Source: Paenibacillus sp. V4I7
GTDB lineage: Bacteria > Bacillota > Bacilli > Paenibacillales > NBRC-103111
DNA: 64,000 nucleotides
NCBI RefSeq assembly: GCF_030817275.1
Contig: NZ_JAUSZD010000002.1
Coordinates: 2,356,001-2,420,000, forward strand
Direction of reading: 5' to 3'
Shown here: piece after piece, positions 49,878 through 58,571 of the stretch
Position numbering within the stretch: the first letter of the stretch is position 1
How the letters are laid out: the number at the start of each line of letters is the position of its first letter
Notes under the pieces: model-generated
Databases searched by the model: none
What the model was told of the DNA's origin: nothing
Seen by the model: the letters and a program-made list of their open reading frames with translations, nothing else
Translations under genes and position numbers: made by a program

Positions 49878-50654
49878 AATAAGAGTCCCTAGAGACTCCT
49901 AAATCTGTAGAAGTCAAAGAAAATGAGGAAATAGCAGTCTCCAGAGGCTCTTATTATCTGGCTTTCGAGCAAGATGGTTCGATTCATGTGGAATAAGAGT
50001 CCCTAAAGACTCCTATATCTGTAGAAGTCAAAGAAAATGTGGAAATAGCAGTCTCTAAAGGCTCTTATTTATCTGAATGACGAGCGAGATGGTGTGATTC
50101 AAGTGAAATAAGAGTCCCTAAAGACTCCTATATCTGTAGAAGTCAAAGGAAATGAGGAAATAACAGTCTCCAAAGGCTTTTATTTACTTGGATTTCGAAC
50201 AAGATGGTGTGATTCAAGTGGAATAAGAGTCCCTAAAGACTCCTATATCTGTAGAAGTCAAAGAAAATGTGGAAATAGCAGTCTCTAAAGGCTCTTAATT
50301 ATCTGAATGACGAGCGAGATGGTGTGATTCAAGTGGAATAAGAGTCCCTAAAGACTCCTATATCTGTAGAAGTCAAAGGAAATGAGGAAATAACAGTCTC
50401 CAAAGGCTTTTATTTACTTGGATTTCGAACAAGATGGTGTGATTCATGTGGAATAAGAGTCCCTTGAGACTCCTATATCTGTAGAAGTCAGAGAAAATGA
50501 GTGAATAGCAGTCTCTAAAGGCTCTTATTTATCTGAATGATAATGAATGACGAGCGAGATGGTGTGATTCAAGTGGAATAAGAGTCCCTAAAGACTCCTA
50601 TATCTGTAGAAGTCAAAGAAAATGAGGAAATAGCAGTCTCCAGAGGCTCTTATT
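49878..50654. repeat. Seven tandem ~115-bp units, each a long imperfect hairpin
   Basis: Units begin with AATAAGAGTC at 49878, 49992, 50107, 50222, 50337, 50452 and 50577; the period is 114-115 bases, with one 125 because of a 10-base local duplication. In each, the start (AATAAGAGTCCCTAAAGACT) is nearly the reverse complement of the end (about 78 bases later, AGTCTCTAAAGGCTCTTATT), so each can fold on itself. A ~37-base linker with GATGGTGTGATTCAAGTG separates hairpins. Units 2-3 and 4-5 are nearly identical as pairs, showing a ~230-base higher-order duplication. The period is not a multiple of three and there is no open frame. Confidence 0.85.
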
Positions 50655-50786
50655 TATCTGAATTTCGAGCAAGAAGGTGTGATTCGCTCGATTCTTATTA
50701 TCTGGTTCGCTCAAAACAATCGAGTTTTCGTCGACTTTAAATGGATTAGAAAGGGAACTTACTAATGGAACTTGCTACGCTTTTTC

Positions 50787-50826
50787 TTACGAAATCTTAC
50801 GAAATCATACGAAGTCTTACGAAAAC
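50787..50826. repeat. Four decameric direct repeats
   Basis: TTACGAAATC, TTACGAAATC, ATACGAAGTC, TTACGAAAAC in tandem. A ten-base period places each copy on the same face of the helix, as in some binding-site clusters, but slippage in an AT-rich stretch would give the same pattern. It lies about 60 bases before fadF. Confidence 0.6.
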
Positions 50827-50883
50827 GCAGAACACGCTTATGAAGAAAGTTTTGCTAAAGCAAAACGCTAAGGAGGGTCTTCA

Positions 50884-52917
50884 ATGACCGGTTCACTCAT
50901 TCAGTTTCTAATATTTCTGGCGGTTACGGGGTTTGCGGTGTATTTGTTTGGCCGTGTTGTCTATCATCGTTATTTGTACATTAGACTCGGTAAGTCAGTG
51001 AATTTGAAAACGGAAGCGAAGGCGCGTCTGAAGGAGTTTGCGATTCAAGTATTTGGCCAGACCAAGCTTTTGAAGGATAAGAAGAGCGGCATCATGCACA
51101 TTGTGATCTTTTATGGATTCATTATATTGCAGCTTGGGGCGCTGGATCTCATTCTGAAGGGATTAATTGGCCATGGGTTACCAATGCCAGGTTACGATTA
51201 TTTCACATTGATGCAGGAAGTGACGGTAGCGCTGATTCTACTGGCCATGGGATATGCGACTTATCGCCGTTATGTAGAAAAGCTAAAACGGCTGAAACGC
51301 GGTTGGAAGCCTAGTATCGTTATATTCTTCATTTTTTTCTTGATGCTATCTGTCGTCGTCAGCGGTGGGTTTGAACAAATAAAAGAAGGGATGGAGACAT
51401 CTGCATTTGCACCAATTTCATCTCTGTTCGCAGCAGCTTTTAGCGGTATGTCGCATACAGCGGCTACGGTTGGTTTCTATATAAGCTGGTGGATGCATTT
51501 GCTGATCCTACTCTCATTTCTAATCTATGTACCGCAGTCGAAGCATTTTCACATTATTACAGCACCAATCAATATCTTGCTGCGCCGCACGGAACCTACT
51601 GGTAAATTGGCTTCGCTTGATCTAGAGGATGAAGAGGCGGAGTCGTTCGGTGTAGGCAAAATCGAGGATTTCACGCAGAAACAGATGCTTGATTTCTACT
51701 CCTGTGTGGAATGCGGTCGCTGCACGAATGTTTGTCCCGCGAATACAACAGGCAAGATGCTGTCGCCGATGCATTTGATTACGAAGCTTCGTGATCATCT
51801 GACGGAAAAAGGCGCCGCCATTACCTCGAAGTCACCATGGGTTCCAGCTTTTGCTTTCGCTGGTCCAACTACTCAAAACCCGCTTGAGGTTGAGCTCATT
51901 GGCGGCGTTATAACAGAAGAAGAGCTGTGGGCTTGTACAACCTGCCGCAATTGTGAGGATCAATGTCCCGTTGGGAATGAGCATGTGGATAAGATTATCG
52001 ATCTGCGCCGACATCTTGTACTGACGCAAGGCATCATGCCTCATGATGGTCAGCGTGCTCTGCAAAACATCGAGAGACAAGGAAACCCTTGGGGTATTAG
52101 CCGGAATGATCGTGTGAAATGGGTCAAAGAAGTAGATCCGGATGATGAACTCGGTGTGCGCACGGTGAAGGAAAATCCTGAATTCGAGTACTTGTTTTTC
52201 TTGGGTTCCATGGGCGCTTACGATAATCGCAGCCGCAAGATCACGCATTCTTTTGTGAAATTGATGAAGGAAGCTGGTGTCACCTTTGCCATTTTGGGCA
52301 ATGAGGAGAAGAATTCCGGGGACACACCTCGCCGGATGGGCAATGAATTTCTATTCCAACAGCTGTGTGCGGACAATATTGCGACTTTTCAAAAGTATAA
52401 GGTTCAGAAAATCGTAACGACGTGCCCGCATACGTATCATACATTCAAAAATGAATATCCCGAATTTGGCCTTACGGCAGACGTATTCCATCACACCGAG
52501 CTGTTGGATCTGTGGGTGAAAGAGGGGCGTCTTAAGCCGCAACATGAAGTTAGAGAGCGTATTACGTACCATGATTCTTGCTATTTAGGCCGCTACAACG
52601 AAGTGTATGAAGAGCCGCGCAATGTACTACGAGCGATTCCAGGGGTTGAGTTGGTTGAGCAAGCCCGTTCTCGCGAAAACAGTATGTGCTGCGGTGCCGG
52701 AGGCGGCATGATGTGGATGGAAGAAACCGCAGGAACGCGCGTTAACGTAGCACGCACTGAACAGCTTTTAAGTGTGAAACCCACCGTTATCAGTTCTGCT
52801 TGTCCGTATTGCTTAACGATGGTGGAGGATGGAACGAAGCTTAAGGAGGTCGAGGAACAGGTTAAAGCGAGAGACATCGCTGAAATTCTTGCCTTGTCTG
52901 TGTTTGGAACGCCTTAG
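50884..52917 (+). CDS. fadF: FadF-type membrane iron-sulfur oxidoreductase (YwjF-like)
   Basis: A 677-residue protein. About five to six hydrophobic segments occupy residues 1-230 (IMHIVIFYGFIILQLGAL, SIVIFFIFFLMLSVVVSGG, WWMHLLILLSFLIYVPQSKHFH), a b-type-cytochrome-like membrane part. A ferredoxin module has CVECGRCTNVCP and CTTCRNCEDQCP near 280-365. Two C-terminal CCG-type repeats carry CPHTYHTFKNEYPEFG, HDSCYLGRYN, MCCGAGGG and CPYCLTM. It is thought to take electrons from ETF and reduce the quinone pool during beta-oxidation. The start is ATG 50884 after AAGGAGGG. First gene of the rightward fad set. Confidence 0.92.
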   Translation: MTGSLIQFLIFLAVTGFAVYLFGRVVYHRYLYIRLGKSVNLKTEAKARLKEFAIQVFGQTKLLKDKKSGIMHIVIFYGFIILQLGALDLILKGLIGHGLPMPGYDYFTLMQEVTVALILLAMGYATYRRYVEKLKRLKRGWKPSIVIFFIFFLMLSVVVSGGFEQIKEGMETSAFAPISSLFAAAFSGMSHTAATVGFYISWWMHLLILLSFLIYVPQSKHFHIITAPINILLRRTEPTGKLASLDLEDEEAESFGVGKIEDFTQKQMLDFYSCVECGRCTNVCPANTTGKMLSPMHLITKLRDHLTEKGAAITSKSPWVPAFAFAGPTTQNPLEVELIGGVITEEELWACTTCRNCEDQCPVGNEHVDKIIDLRRHLVLTQGIMPHDGQRALQNIERQGNPWGISRNDRVKWVKEVDPDDELGVRTVKENPEFEYLFFLGSMGAYDNRSRKITHSFVKLMKEAGVTFAILGNEEKNSGDTPRRMGNEFLFQQLCADNIATFQKYKVQKIVTTCPHTYHTFKNEYPEFGLTADVFHHTELLDLWVKEGRLKPQHEVRERITYHDSCYLGRYNEVYEEPRNVLRAIPGVELVEQARSRENSMCCGAGGGMMWMEETAGTRVNVARTEQLLSVKPTVISSACPYCLTMVEDGTKLKEVEEQVKARDIAEILALSVFGTP

Positions 52918-53004
52918 GATTAACGACTTCGCAGCCCAAAGGGCGAGCGTTTTTGTCAAGGTTGATGCGAAAACTGAAAAAATCATGTAGGAGGAAATTT
53001 CCAT

Positions 53005-55398
53005 ATGACAAAGATTCGTACAGCGGCCGTTATCGGCTCCGGTGTGATGGGCTCCGGTATCGCTGCCCATTTGGCAAATGTAGGCATTCCTGTGTTATTG
53101 CTCGATATGGTGCCTGCCCAGCTGCAGCCGCAAGAAGAAGCTGCCGGCCTTTCGTTAGATCATCCTAAGGTGCGTAATCGATTTGCTCTTAATGCGATGG
53201 ATAAGCTCAAGAAGACGAACCCAGCTCCCCTATACAGTGAAGCTTTCGCTGAACGCATTACACCAGGTAATCTGGAGGATGATTTAGCGAAGCTTGGAAG
53301 CGTGGATTGGATTATTGAAGTTATTGTGGAAAATTTGCAGGCGAAGCAGCAGCTCATCAGCCGTATTGAAAATGTATGGAAGCCGGGAACGATTGTTTCC
53401 TCGAATACATCGGGCATTTCAATCAACGCCATGGTCCAAAGCGCCAGCCCTGAATTTAAAAAGCATTTCCTTGGCACTCATTTTTTTAATCCGCCTCGCT
53501 ACATGAAATTATTGGAAGTGATTCCAAATGAACAGACAGACCCTGCAGTTGTTGCTTGTATGACCGATTTTTGTGAGAGGAAGCTTGGAAAAGGTGTTGT
53601 TCAAGCGAAAGATACGCCGAATTTTATCGGCAACCGAATTGGCACTTATGGGCTTTTGGTTACTTTGCGTGAAATGCTTGCAAATGGATACACCGTCGAA
53701 GAAGTGGATGCTGTAACCGGTCCGGCAATGGGCCGTCCTAAGAGCGCGACGTTCCGTACGCTGGACTTGGTGGGTCTGGATACATTCGTCCATGTGGCCA
53801 ATAACGTGTTTGATCTTGTGACTGACCCTGCGGAGAAGGAAGTTTTCAATACACCGGCCATTTTAAGAACAATGGTAGAAAAAGGCTGGATCGGAGAGAA
53901 GCAAGGCCAAGGGTTTTATAAAAAAGTGAAGTCCGAAGCTGGCAAAGAAATTCAATCCCTAGATTTAAATACCATGGAATATTCGGCAAGCCGCAAAATC
54001 AGTTCAGGCTCTTTGGAAGCTTCGAAGCAGGCCAAAGGTACGGTAGGGAAGATAAAGGCCTTGCTCGGTGCCAAAGATCGCTATTCGGATCTGGCGTGGA
54101 ACATTTTGAAGCCAGTGCTCCTCTATTCCGCAGAGAAATTAGATGAGATTGCAGATTCAATTGTCGAGATTGATAATGCGCTCAAATGGGGCTTTAACTG
54201 GGATCTCGGTCCTTTCGAAACGTGGGATGCCATTGGATTGAAACGTTCTGTGGAACGAATGGAAGCGGAAGGCAGTAAGGTGCCTGATTGGGTAAAATCT
54301 TGGATTGCCGCGGGTCATGACAGCTTTTATGAGAGCAGGGAAGGCCAAACTTTTTACTATCTGAAAAATGAGTTTTCCGGCGTTGAAACAAGGCCAGAAC
54401 TCATTTCACTTGCCTCTTTAAAACAGCAAAATAAAGTCATCCGCTCCAATAGCGGAGCGAGCTTGATTGACATTGGTGACGGGGTTGCTTGCTTAGAGTT
54501 TCACTCGCCGAACAATGCCATTGGTGCCGATATTCTCACGATGATTCAGCAAAGCGTGGACGAAGTACGCAGCAACTATCGCGGAATGGTTGTCGCTAAC
54601 GAAGGTAAAAACTTCTGTGTCGGCGCCAATGTGATGCTGTTGTTAATGGAAGCGCAGGATGGTGAGTGGGATGAAGTGGACGGCATCATTCGTTTATTCC
54701 AAAACTCCATGCTGAAGCTCAAAAGGCTGGAAAAGCCAGTTGTTGCTGCTCCGCACAAGATGACGCTTGGTGGCGGAGTTGAGGCTTGCATGCCGGCAGA
54801 CCAAATCATTTTCTCAGCGGAAACGTATTATGGACTCGTTGAGGTGGGAGTTGGCTTAATTCCTGCCGGTGGCGGTTGTAAGGAGTTAGCACTTCTAGCA
54901 AGTCAACAGGTTCGTGATCCTGAGGTCGATCTTCAGCCGTGGATTAATGCGATTTTTGAAACGGTGGCAATGGCAAAGGTGTCGACGAGCGGTCATGACA
55001 CGAAACGTCTTGGCTATATGCGTGCTGGGGATACGGTCGTTGTGAATCCGGATCATCGTATTTATGAAGCGAAGCAAGCGGTTCTTCGCATGGAAGCAGC
55101 GGGATATATACCTCCTGCCCAAGAGAAAATCCGTGTCGTTGGCGAGAATGGCAAAGCGGTGATGCAAATTGCTGCCTATACGATGCGCCAAGGCGGATAT
55201 ATCAGTGAGCACGATCAATTGATCGCGAATAAGCTTGCGCACGTACTTGCAGGAGGGAATGTGCCAGCAGGAACGTTAGTCACAGAGCAATATATGCTCG
55301 ATTTAGAGCGTGAAGCTTTCCTTAGTCTTTGTGGAGAGCTGAAAACACAGCAGCGTATGCAATACATGCTTTCCAAAGGGAAAGCACTGCGGAACTAA
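53005..55398 (+). CDS. fadN: FadN, 3-hydroxyacyl-CoA dehydrogenase/enoyl-CoA hydratase
   Basis: A 797-residue two-domain enzyme. The N-terminal NAD-binding fold is VIGSGVMGSGIAAHLANVGIPVLLLDM; SSNTSGISINAM and LGTHFFNPPRYMKLLEVIPNEQT are typical of hydroxyacyl-CoA dehydrogenase. The C-terminal crotonase part (~480-797) has VACLEFHSPNNAIGADIL, VVANEGKNFCVGANV and LGGGVEACMPADQIIFSAETYYGLVEVGVGLIPAGGG. The order of domains is reversed compared with E. coli FadB, as is usual for YusL/FadN. It carries out the two middle steps of beta-oxidation. Start ATG 53005 after AGGAGG. Confidence 0.95.
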   Translation: MTKIRTAAVIGSGVMGSGIAAHLANVGIPVLLLDMVPAQLQPQEEAAGLSLDHPKVRNRFALNAMDKLKKTNPAPLYSEAFAERITPGNLEDDLAKLGSVDWIIEVIVENLQAKQQLISRIENVWKPGTIVSSNTSGISINAMVQSASPEFKKHFLGTHFFNPPRYMKLLEVIPNEQTDPAVVACMTDFCERKLGKGVVQAKDTPNFIGNRIGTYGLLVTLREMLANGYTVEEVDAVTGPAMGRPKSATFRTLDLVGLDTFVHVANNVFDLVTDPAEKEVFNTPAILRTMVEKGWIGEKQGQGFYKKVKSEAGKEIQSLDLNTMEYSASRKISSGSLEASKQAKGTVGKIKALLGAKDRYSDLAWNILKPVLLYSAEKLDEIADSIVEIDNALKWGFNWDLGPFETWDAIGLKRSVERMEAEGSKVPDWVKSWIAAGHDSFYESREGQTFYYLKNEFSGVETRPELISLASLKQQNKVIRSNSGASLIDIGDGVACLEFHSPNNAIGADILTMIQQSVDEVRSNYRGMVVANEGKNFCVGANVMLLLMEAQDGEWDEVDGIIRLFQNSMLKLKRLEKPVVAAPHKMTLGGGVEACMPADQIIFSAETYYGLVEVGVGLIPAGGGCKELALLASQQVRDPEVDLQPWINAIFETVAMAKVSTSGHDTKRLGYMRAGDTVVVNPDHRIYEAKQAVLRMEAAGYIPPAQEKIRVVGENGKAVMQIAAYTMRQGGYISEHDQLIANKLAHVLAGGNVPAGTLVTEQYMLDLEREAFLSLCGELKTQQRMQYMLSKGKALRN

Positions 55399-55472
55399 GA
55401 GAGAAGAACTTGCCTATCTAATTAGAAAGCCCCGAATGGTGTATGCCTATTACTCATAATGAGGTGAAATCG

Positions 55473-56657
55473 ATGAAAGAAGCAGTCATTGTATCGATAA
55501 CGCGCACGGCAGTCGGTCGCGCGAAGAAAGGCAGTTTCGCTCAAACCAGAGCGGAGGATCTGGGGAAAGCCGTATTAGAAGAAGCGGTGCGGCGTGCTCC
55601 TGGGCTCGACAAAGGTGATGTCGAGGACATCATTATCGGGTGCGCGATGCCCGAAGGCGAGCAAGGGCTGAACTTCGCCCGCACGATGTCGCTGTATGCG
55701 GGCTTCCCGGTGACCGTGCCGGCGATCACGGTCAATCGCTTTTGCTCCTCCGGGCTGCAAGCCATCGCTTATGCGGCGGAGCGCATTATGCTCGGCCACG
55801 CGGAGGTGATTGTCGCCGGAGGCGTTGAGAGCATGAGCCACGTCCCGATGACGGGCTTCAAGCTCTCGCCGCATCCGGGGCTGGTTGAAAGCATGCCCGA
55901 GGTGTATATGGGCATGGGCCACACAGCCGAAGAAGTCGCGCAGCGCTTCGGCATCTCGCGCGAAGCGCAGGATGGCTTCGCAACGCGGAGCCATCAGAAG
56001 GCTGCTGCTGCAATCGCATCAGGCAAGTTCGTAGACGAGATCGTGCCGGTGAGCACGAGCGTGAAGGGCGTTGACGAACGCGGCAAAGCGTTCGAGCGGA
56101 AGTTCGTGTTTGCCATGGATGAGGGCGTTCGCCCCGATACATCCGTGGAAGGGCTTGCCAAGCTGAAGCCTGCGTTCAGCTTGGGTGGCTCTGTGACGGC
56201 GGGCAACGCGTCACAGACGTCGGACGGCGCAGCGGCGGCCGTGCTGATGAGCCGCGAGCGCGCAGAAGCGCTCGGGTTGAAGCCGCTGGCGACGTTCAAG
56301 GCCTTCGCGCTTTCCGGCGTGGAGCCGGAAATTATGGGCGTCGGGCCTGTGAAGGCGATTCCGAAGGCTTTGCAGATGGCAGGTATCACGCAAGACCAAG
56401 TGAATCTGTTTGAAATCAACGAAGCGTTCGCTTCGCAATGTGTTCATATTATTCGCGAGTTAGGCTTAAATGAAGATTTGGTGAATGTGAATGGTGGCGC
56501 CATCGCCCTCGGGCATCCACTCGGGTGCACGGGCGCGAAGCTGACAACGAGCTTAATTCATGAGCTGCAGCGTCGTGGCGGCGGTTATGGTGTAGTTTCC
56601 ATGTGTATCGGCGGCGGGATGGGAGCTGCCGGAGTATTTGAAGTGCATCCCGTTTAA
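55473..56657 (+). CDS. fadA: FadA, acetyl-CoA C-acyltransferase (thiolase)
   Basis: A 394-residue thiolase. The nucleophilic cysteine lies in [19 protein letters not shown] near residue 90. The other catalytic segments are [17 protein letters not shown] ([17 protein letters not shown]), [19 protein letters not shown] and the second cysteine region [17 protein letters not shown]. It cleaves 3-ketoacyl-CoA in the last beta-oxidation step. The start is taken as ATG 55473 (MKEAVIVS) after GAGGTG. Its central part (about 55580-56400) is much richer in GC than the flanking fad genes. Confidence 0.95.
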   Translation: MKEAVIVSITRTAVGRAKKGSFAQTRAEDLGKAVLEEAVRRAPGLDKGDVEDIIIGCAMPEGEQGLNFARTMSLYAGFPVTVPAITVNRFCSSGLQAIAYAAERIMLGHAEVIVAGGVESMSHVPMTGFKLSPHPGLVESMPEVYMGMGHTAEEVAQRFGISREAQDGFATRSHQKAAAAIASGKFVDEIVPVSTSVKGVDERGKAFERKFVFAMDEGVRPDTSVEGLAKLKPAFSLGGSVTAGNASQTSDGAAAAVLMSRERAEALGLKPLATFKAFALSGVEPEIMGVGPVKAIPKALQMAGITQDQVNLFEINEAFASQCVHIIRELGLNEDLVNVNGGAIALGHPLGCTGAKLTTSLIHELQRRGGGYGVVSMCIGGGMGAAGVFEVHPV

Positions 56658-56683
56658 TTGAAGCAGATAAATGGAAAAAGAAC

Positions 56684-56719
56684 GGATTCATGCGAGTCTA
56701 TCTAGGCCCTCATGAATCC
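56684..56719. repeat. Inverted repeat between fadA and fadE
   Basis: GGATTCATG (56684-56692) and CATGAATCC (56711-56719), with GAG/CTC pairing further inside. The 3' side has no strong T-run, so it may be a weak terminator, a processing hairpin or a protein-binding palindrome. Confidence 0.5.
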
Positions 56720-56762
56720 TAATATTTACCCTTGTACAATTAATTTAGAGGAGAGATGAACC

Positions 56763-58535
56763 ATGGCGGAGAAAGTCGTAGGCGGTAGTTTTGTTATTTC
56801 AGATACGGATTTTCATGATATTGTGACCCCGGAGGATTTTACCGAAGAGCATCGCATGATTGCGGAAACAACGCGTGATTTTGTGTCAGGGGAAGTCATG
56901 CCGAATGATGAGCATTTGGAAAAGCTCGATTATGATTTAACGGTAAAGCTGATGCGCAGCGCGGGTGATCTCGGATTACTTGGCTCTGATGTGCCCGAGA
57001 TTTATGGTGGACTAGGGTTGGATAAAGTAAGCTCAACTGTGATTAGTGAAAATCTCGCCCGTGCTTCTTCCTTTGCCTTGTCCATTGGGGCGCATGTCGG
57101 GATTGGCACGCTGCCGATTGTATTTTTTGGCACCACGGAACAGAAGAAGAAGTATTTACCCGACCTTGCGACAGGCGCGAAAATCGCGGCCTATTGTTTA
57201 ACGGAACCAACATCCGGCTCGGATGCTTTGGGGGCAAAAACGACAGCTCGTTTGTCTGAAGATGGAAAGTATTACCTTTTAAACGGATCCAAATTATATA
57301 TCACAAATGCCGGATTTGCTGATATTTTCATCGTTTATGCCAAAATCAATGGAACTGATTTCACTGCCTTTATCGTGGAGAAAGGTGATCCTGGCTTTAC
57401 GATGGGACCGGAAGAGAAGAAGATGGGGATCAAAGGCTCGTCGACGCGTCCGCTTTATTTTGAAGATGTCCGTGTGCCGGTCGAGAACTTATTGGGTGAA
57501 ATTGGTAAGGGGCACCTGATTGCTTTTAACATTCTGAATATTGGCCGTTACAAATTGGCTACCGGTTGTCTAGGTGCTTCCAAGGAGACGATTGAATTAG
57601 CTTCGAAATATGCGAATACTCGTCAACAGTTTAATACACCTATCTCACGTTTTCCTTTGATTGGTAAAAAGCTGGCAGAAATGAATATTCAAACGTATAT
57701 GTTGGAGAGCATGGTGTATAGAACGACTGGATTGTTCGATACCATTCTCAAAGATATTGATCATACGAGCCCTGATGCCGGTAAACATTCATCAAAAGGG
57801 ATTTCTGAATATGCGCTGGAATGCTCCATTAATAAGGTGTTCGCGTCTGAAGTGTTGGATTTTGTTGCGGATGAGGGCTTGCAAATTCATGGCGGTTACG
57901 GTTTTATCCAAGAGTATAAAGTGGAGCGTATTTATCGGGATTCACGGATTAACCGAATTTTTGAAGGTACGAATGAAATCAATCGGCTGCTCATTCCAGG
58001 TACATTAGTGAAGAAAGCGATGAAAGGCGAACTGCCTTTGCTGCAAAAAGCACAAGCGCTGCAGGCGGAACTGCTTTCTATCGTTCCTGGCCAAACTTTC
58101 GAAGGCACGCTAGCCGAAGAGGTGCATCTGGTTTCGATGGCGAAGAAGGTATTCCTTATGGTCGGTGGACTTGCGGTGCAGAAGTATGGCATGGCACTTG
58201 AAAAAAATCAGGAAGTTTTAAGTAATTTAGCTGATATCATGATCCAAATTTTCGCTGCTGAAAGCGGTCTTCTTCGTACGCAAAAGATGATTGAAAAAGC
58301 GGGGGAAGAAAAGGCGAAAAATGTTATCCAAATCACGACAGTATTTGTTCATGAAGCATTTGACAAAATAGAGGCATATGCGAAGGAAGCACTCAGTACG
58401 ATGGAAGAAGGAGATGTTCTTCGGACTCAATTGTCAATTTTGAAAAAGCTGTCCAGACGCAGCAGTGTCAATACGGTTGGTCTGAAGCGCGACATCGCCG
58501 CACGTGTTATTCAGGGTGAGAAATTCATCGTATAG
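56763..58535 (+). CDS. fadE: FadE, acyl-CoA dehydrogenase
   Basis: A 590-residue FAD enzyme that introduces the trans-2 double bond in acyl-CoA. Features are SGEVMPNDEHLEKLDYDL, GGLGLDKVSSTVISENLARASSFALSIGAHVGIGTLPIV, AAYCLTEPTSGSDALGAKTTA, KLYITNAGFADIFIVYAKI, LQIHGGYGFIQEYKVERIYRDSRINRIFEGTNEINRLLIPG with the catalytic-glutamate region, and a long C-terminal extension (~420-590) shared with B. subtilis YusJ/FadE. Start ATG 56763 after GAGGAGAG. Electrons go to ETF. Confidence 0.95.
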   Translation: MAEKVVGGSFVISDTDFHDIVTPEDFTEEHRMIAETTRDFVSGEVMPNDEHLEKLDYDLTVKLMRSAGDLGLLGSDVPEIYGGLGLDKVSSTVISENLARASSFALSIGAHVGIGTLPIVFFGTTEQKKKYLPDLATGAKIAAYCLTEPTSGSDALGAKTTARLSEDGKYYLLNGSKLYITNAGFADIFIVYAKINGTDFTAFIVEKGDPGFTMGPEEKKMGIKGSSTRPLYFEDVRVPVENLLGEIGKGHLIAFNILNIGRYKLATGCLGASKETIELASKYANTRQQFNTPISRFPLIGKKLAEMNIQTYMLESMVYRTTGLFDTILKDIDHTSPDAGKHSSKGISEYALECSINKVFASEVLDFVADEGLQIHGGYGFIQEYKVERIYRDSRINRIFEGTNEINRLLIPGTLVKKAMKGELPLLQKAQALQAELLSIVPGQTFEGTLAEEVHLVSMAKKVFLMVGGLAVQKYGMALEKNQEVLSNLADIMIQIFAAESGLLRTQKMIEKAGEEKAKNVIQITTVFVHEAFDKIEAYAKEALSTMEEGDVLRTQLSILKKLSRRSSVNTVGLKRDIAARVIQGEKFIV

Positions 58536-58571
58536 TCATCGATGTCAAGAACCTGAAGGGGATGGTTTTGT

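Larger units (their letters stand above)
49653..50883. other. 1.2-kb non-coding interval between the two fad operons
   Basis: It contains no plausible gene. It has a 13-base direct repeat AATGGAACTTGCT at 49740-49752 and 50764-50776 flanking the seven-unit hairpin array, four decamers near 50790-50826, and a small perfect hairpin GTTTTGC-TAAA-GCAAAAC at 50849-50866 just before the fadF ribosome site. A promoter for fadF was not identified with confidence. Confidence 0.6.

Noticed and set aside
49878..50654. CRISPR array
   Set aside because: Repeat units are about 115 bases with near-identical linkers, there are no unique spacers and no cas genes in the window.
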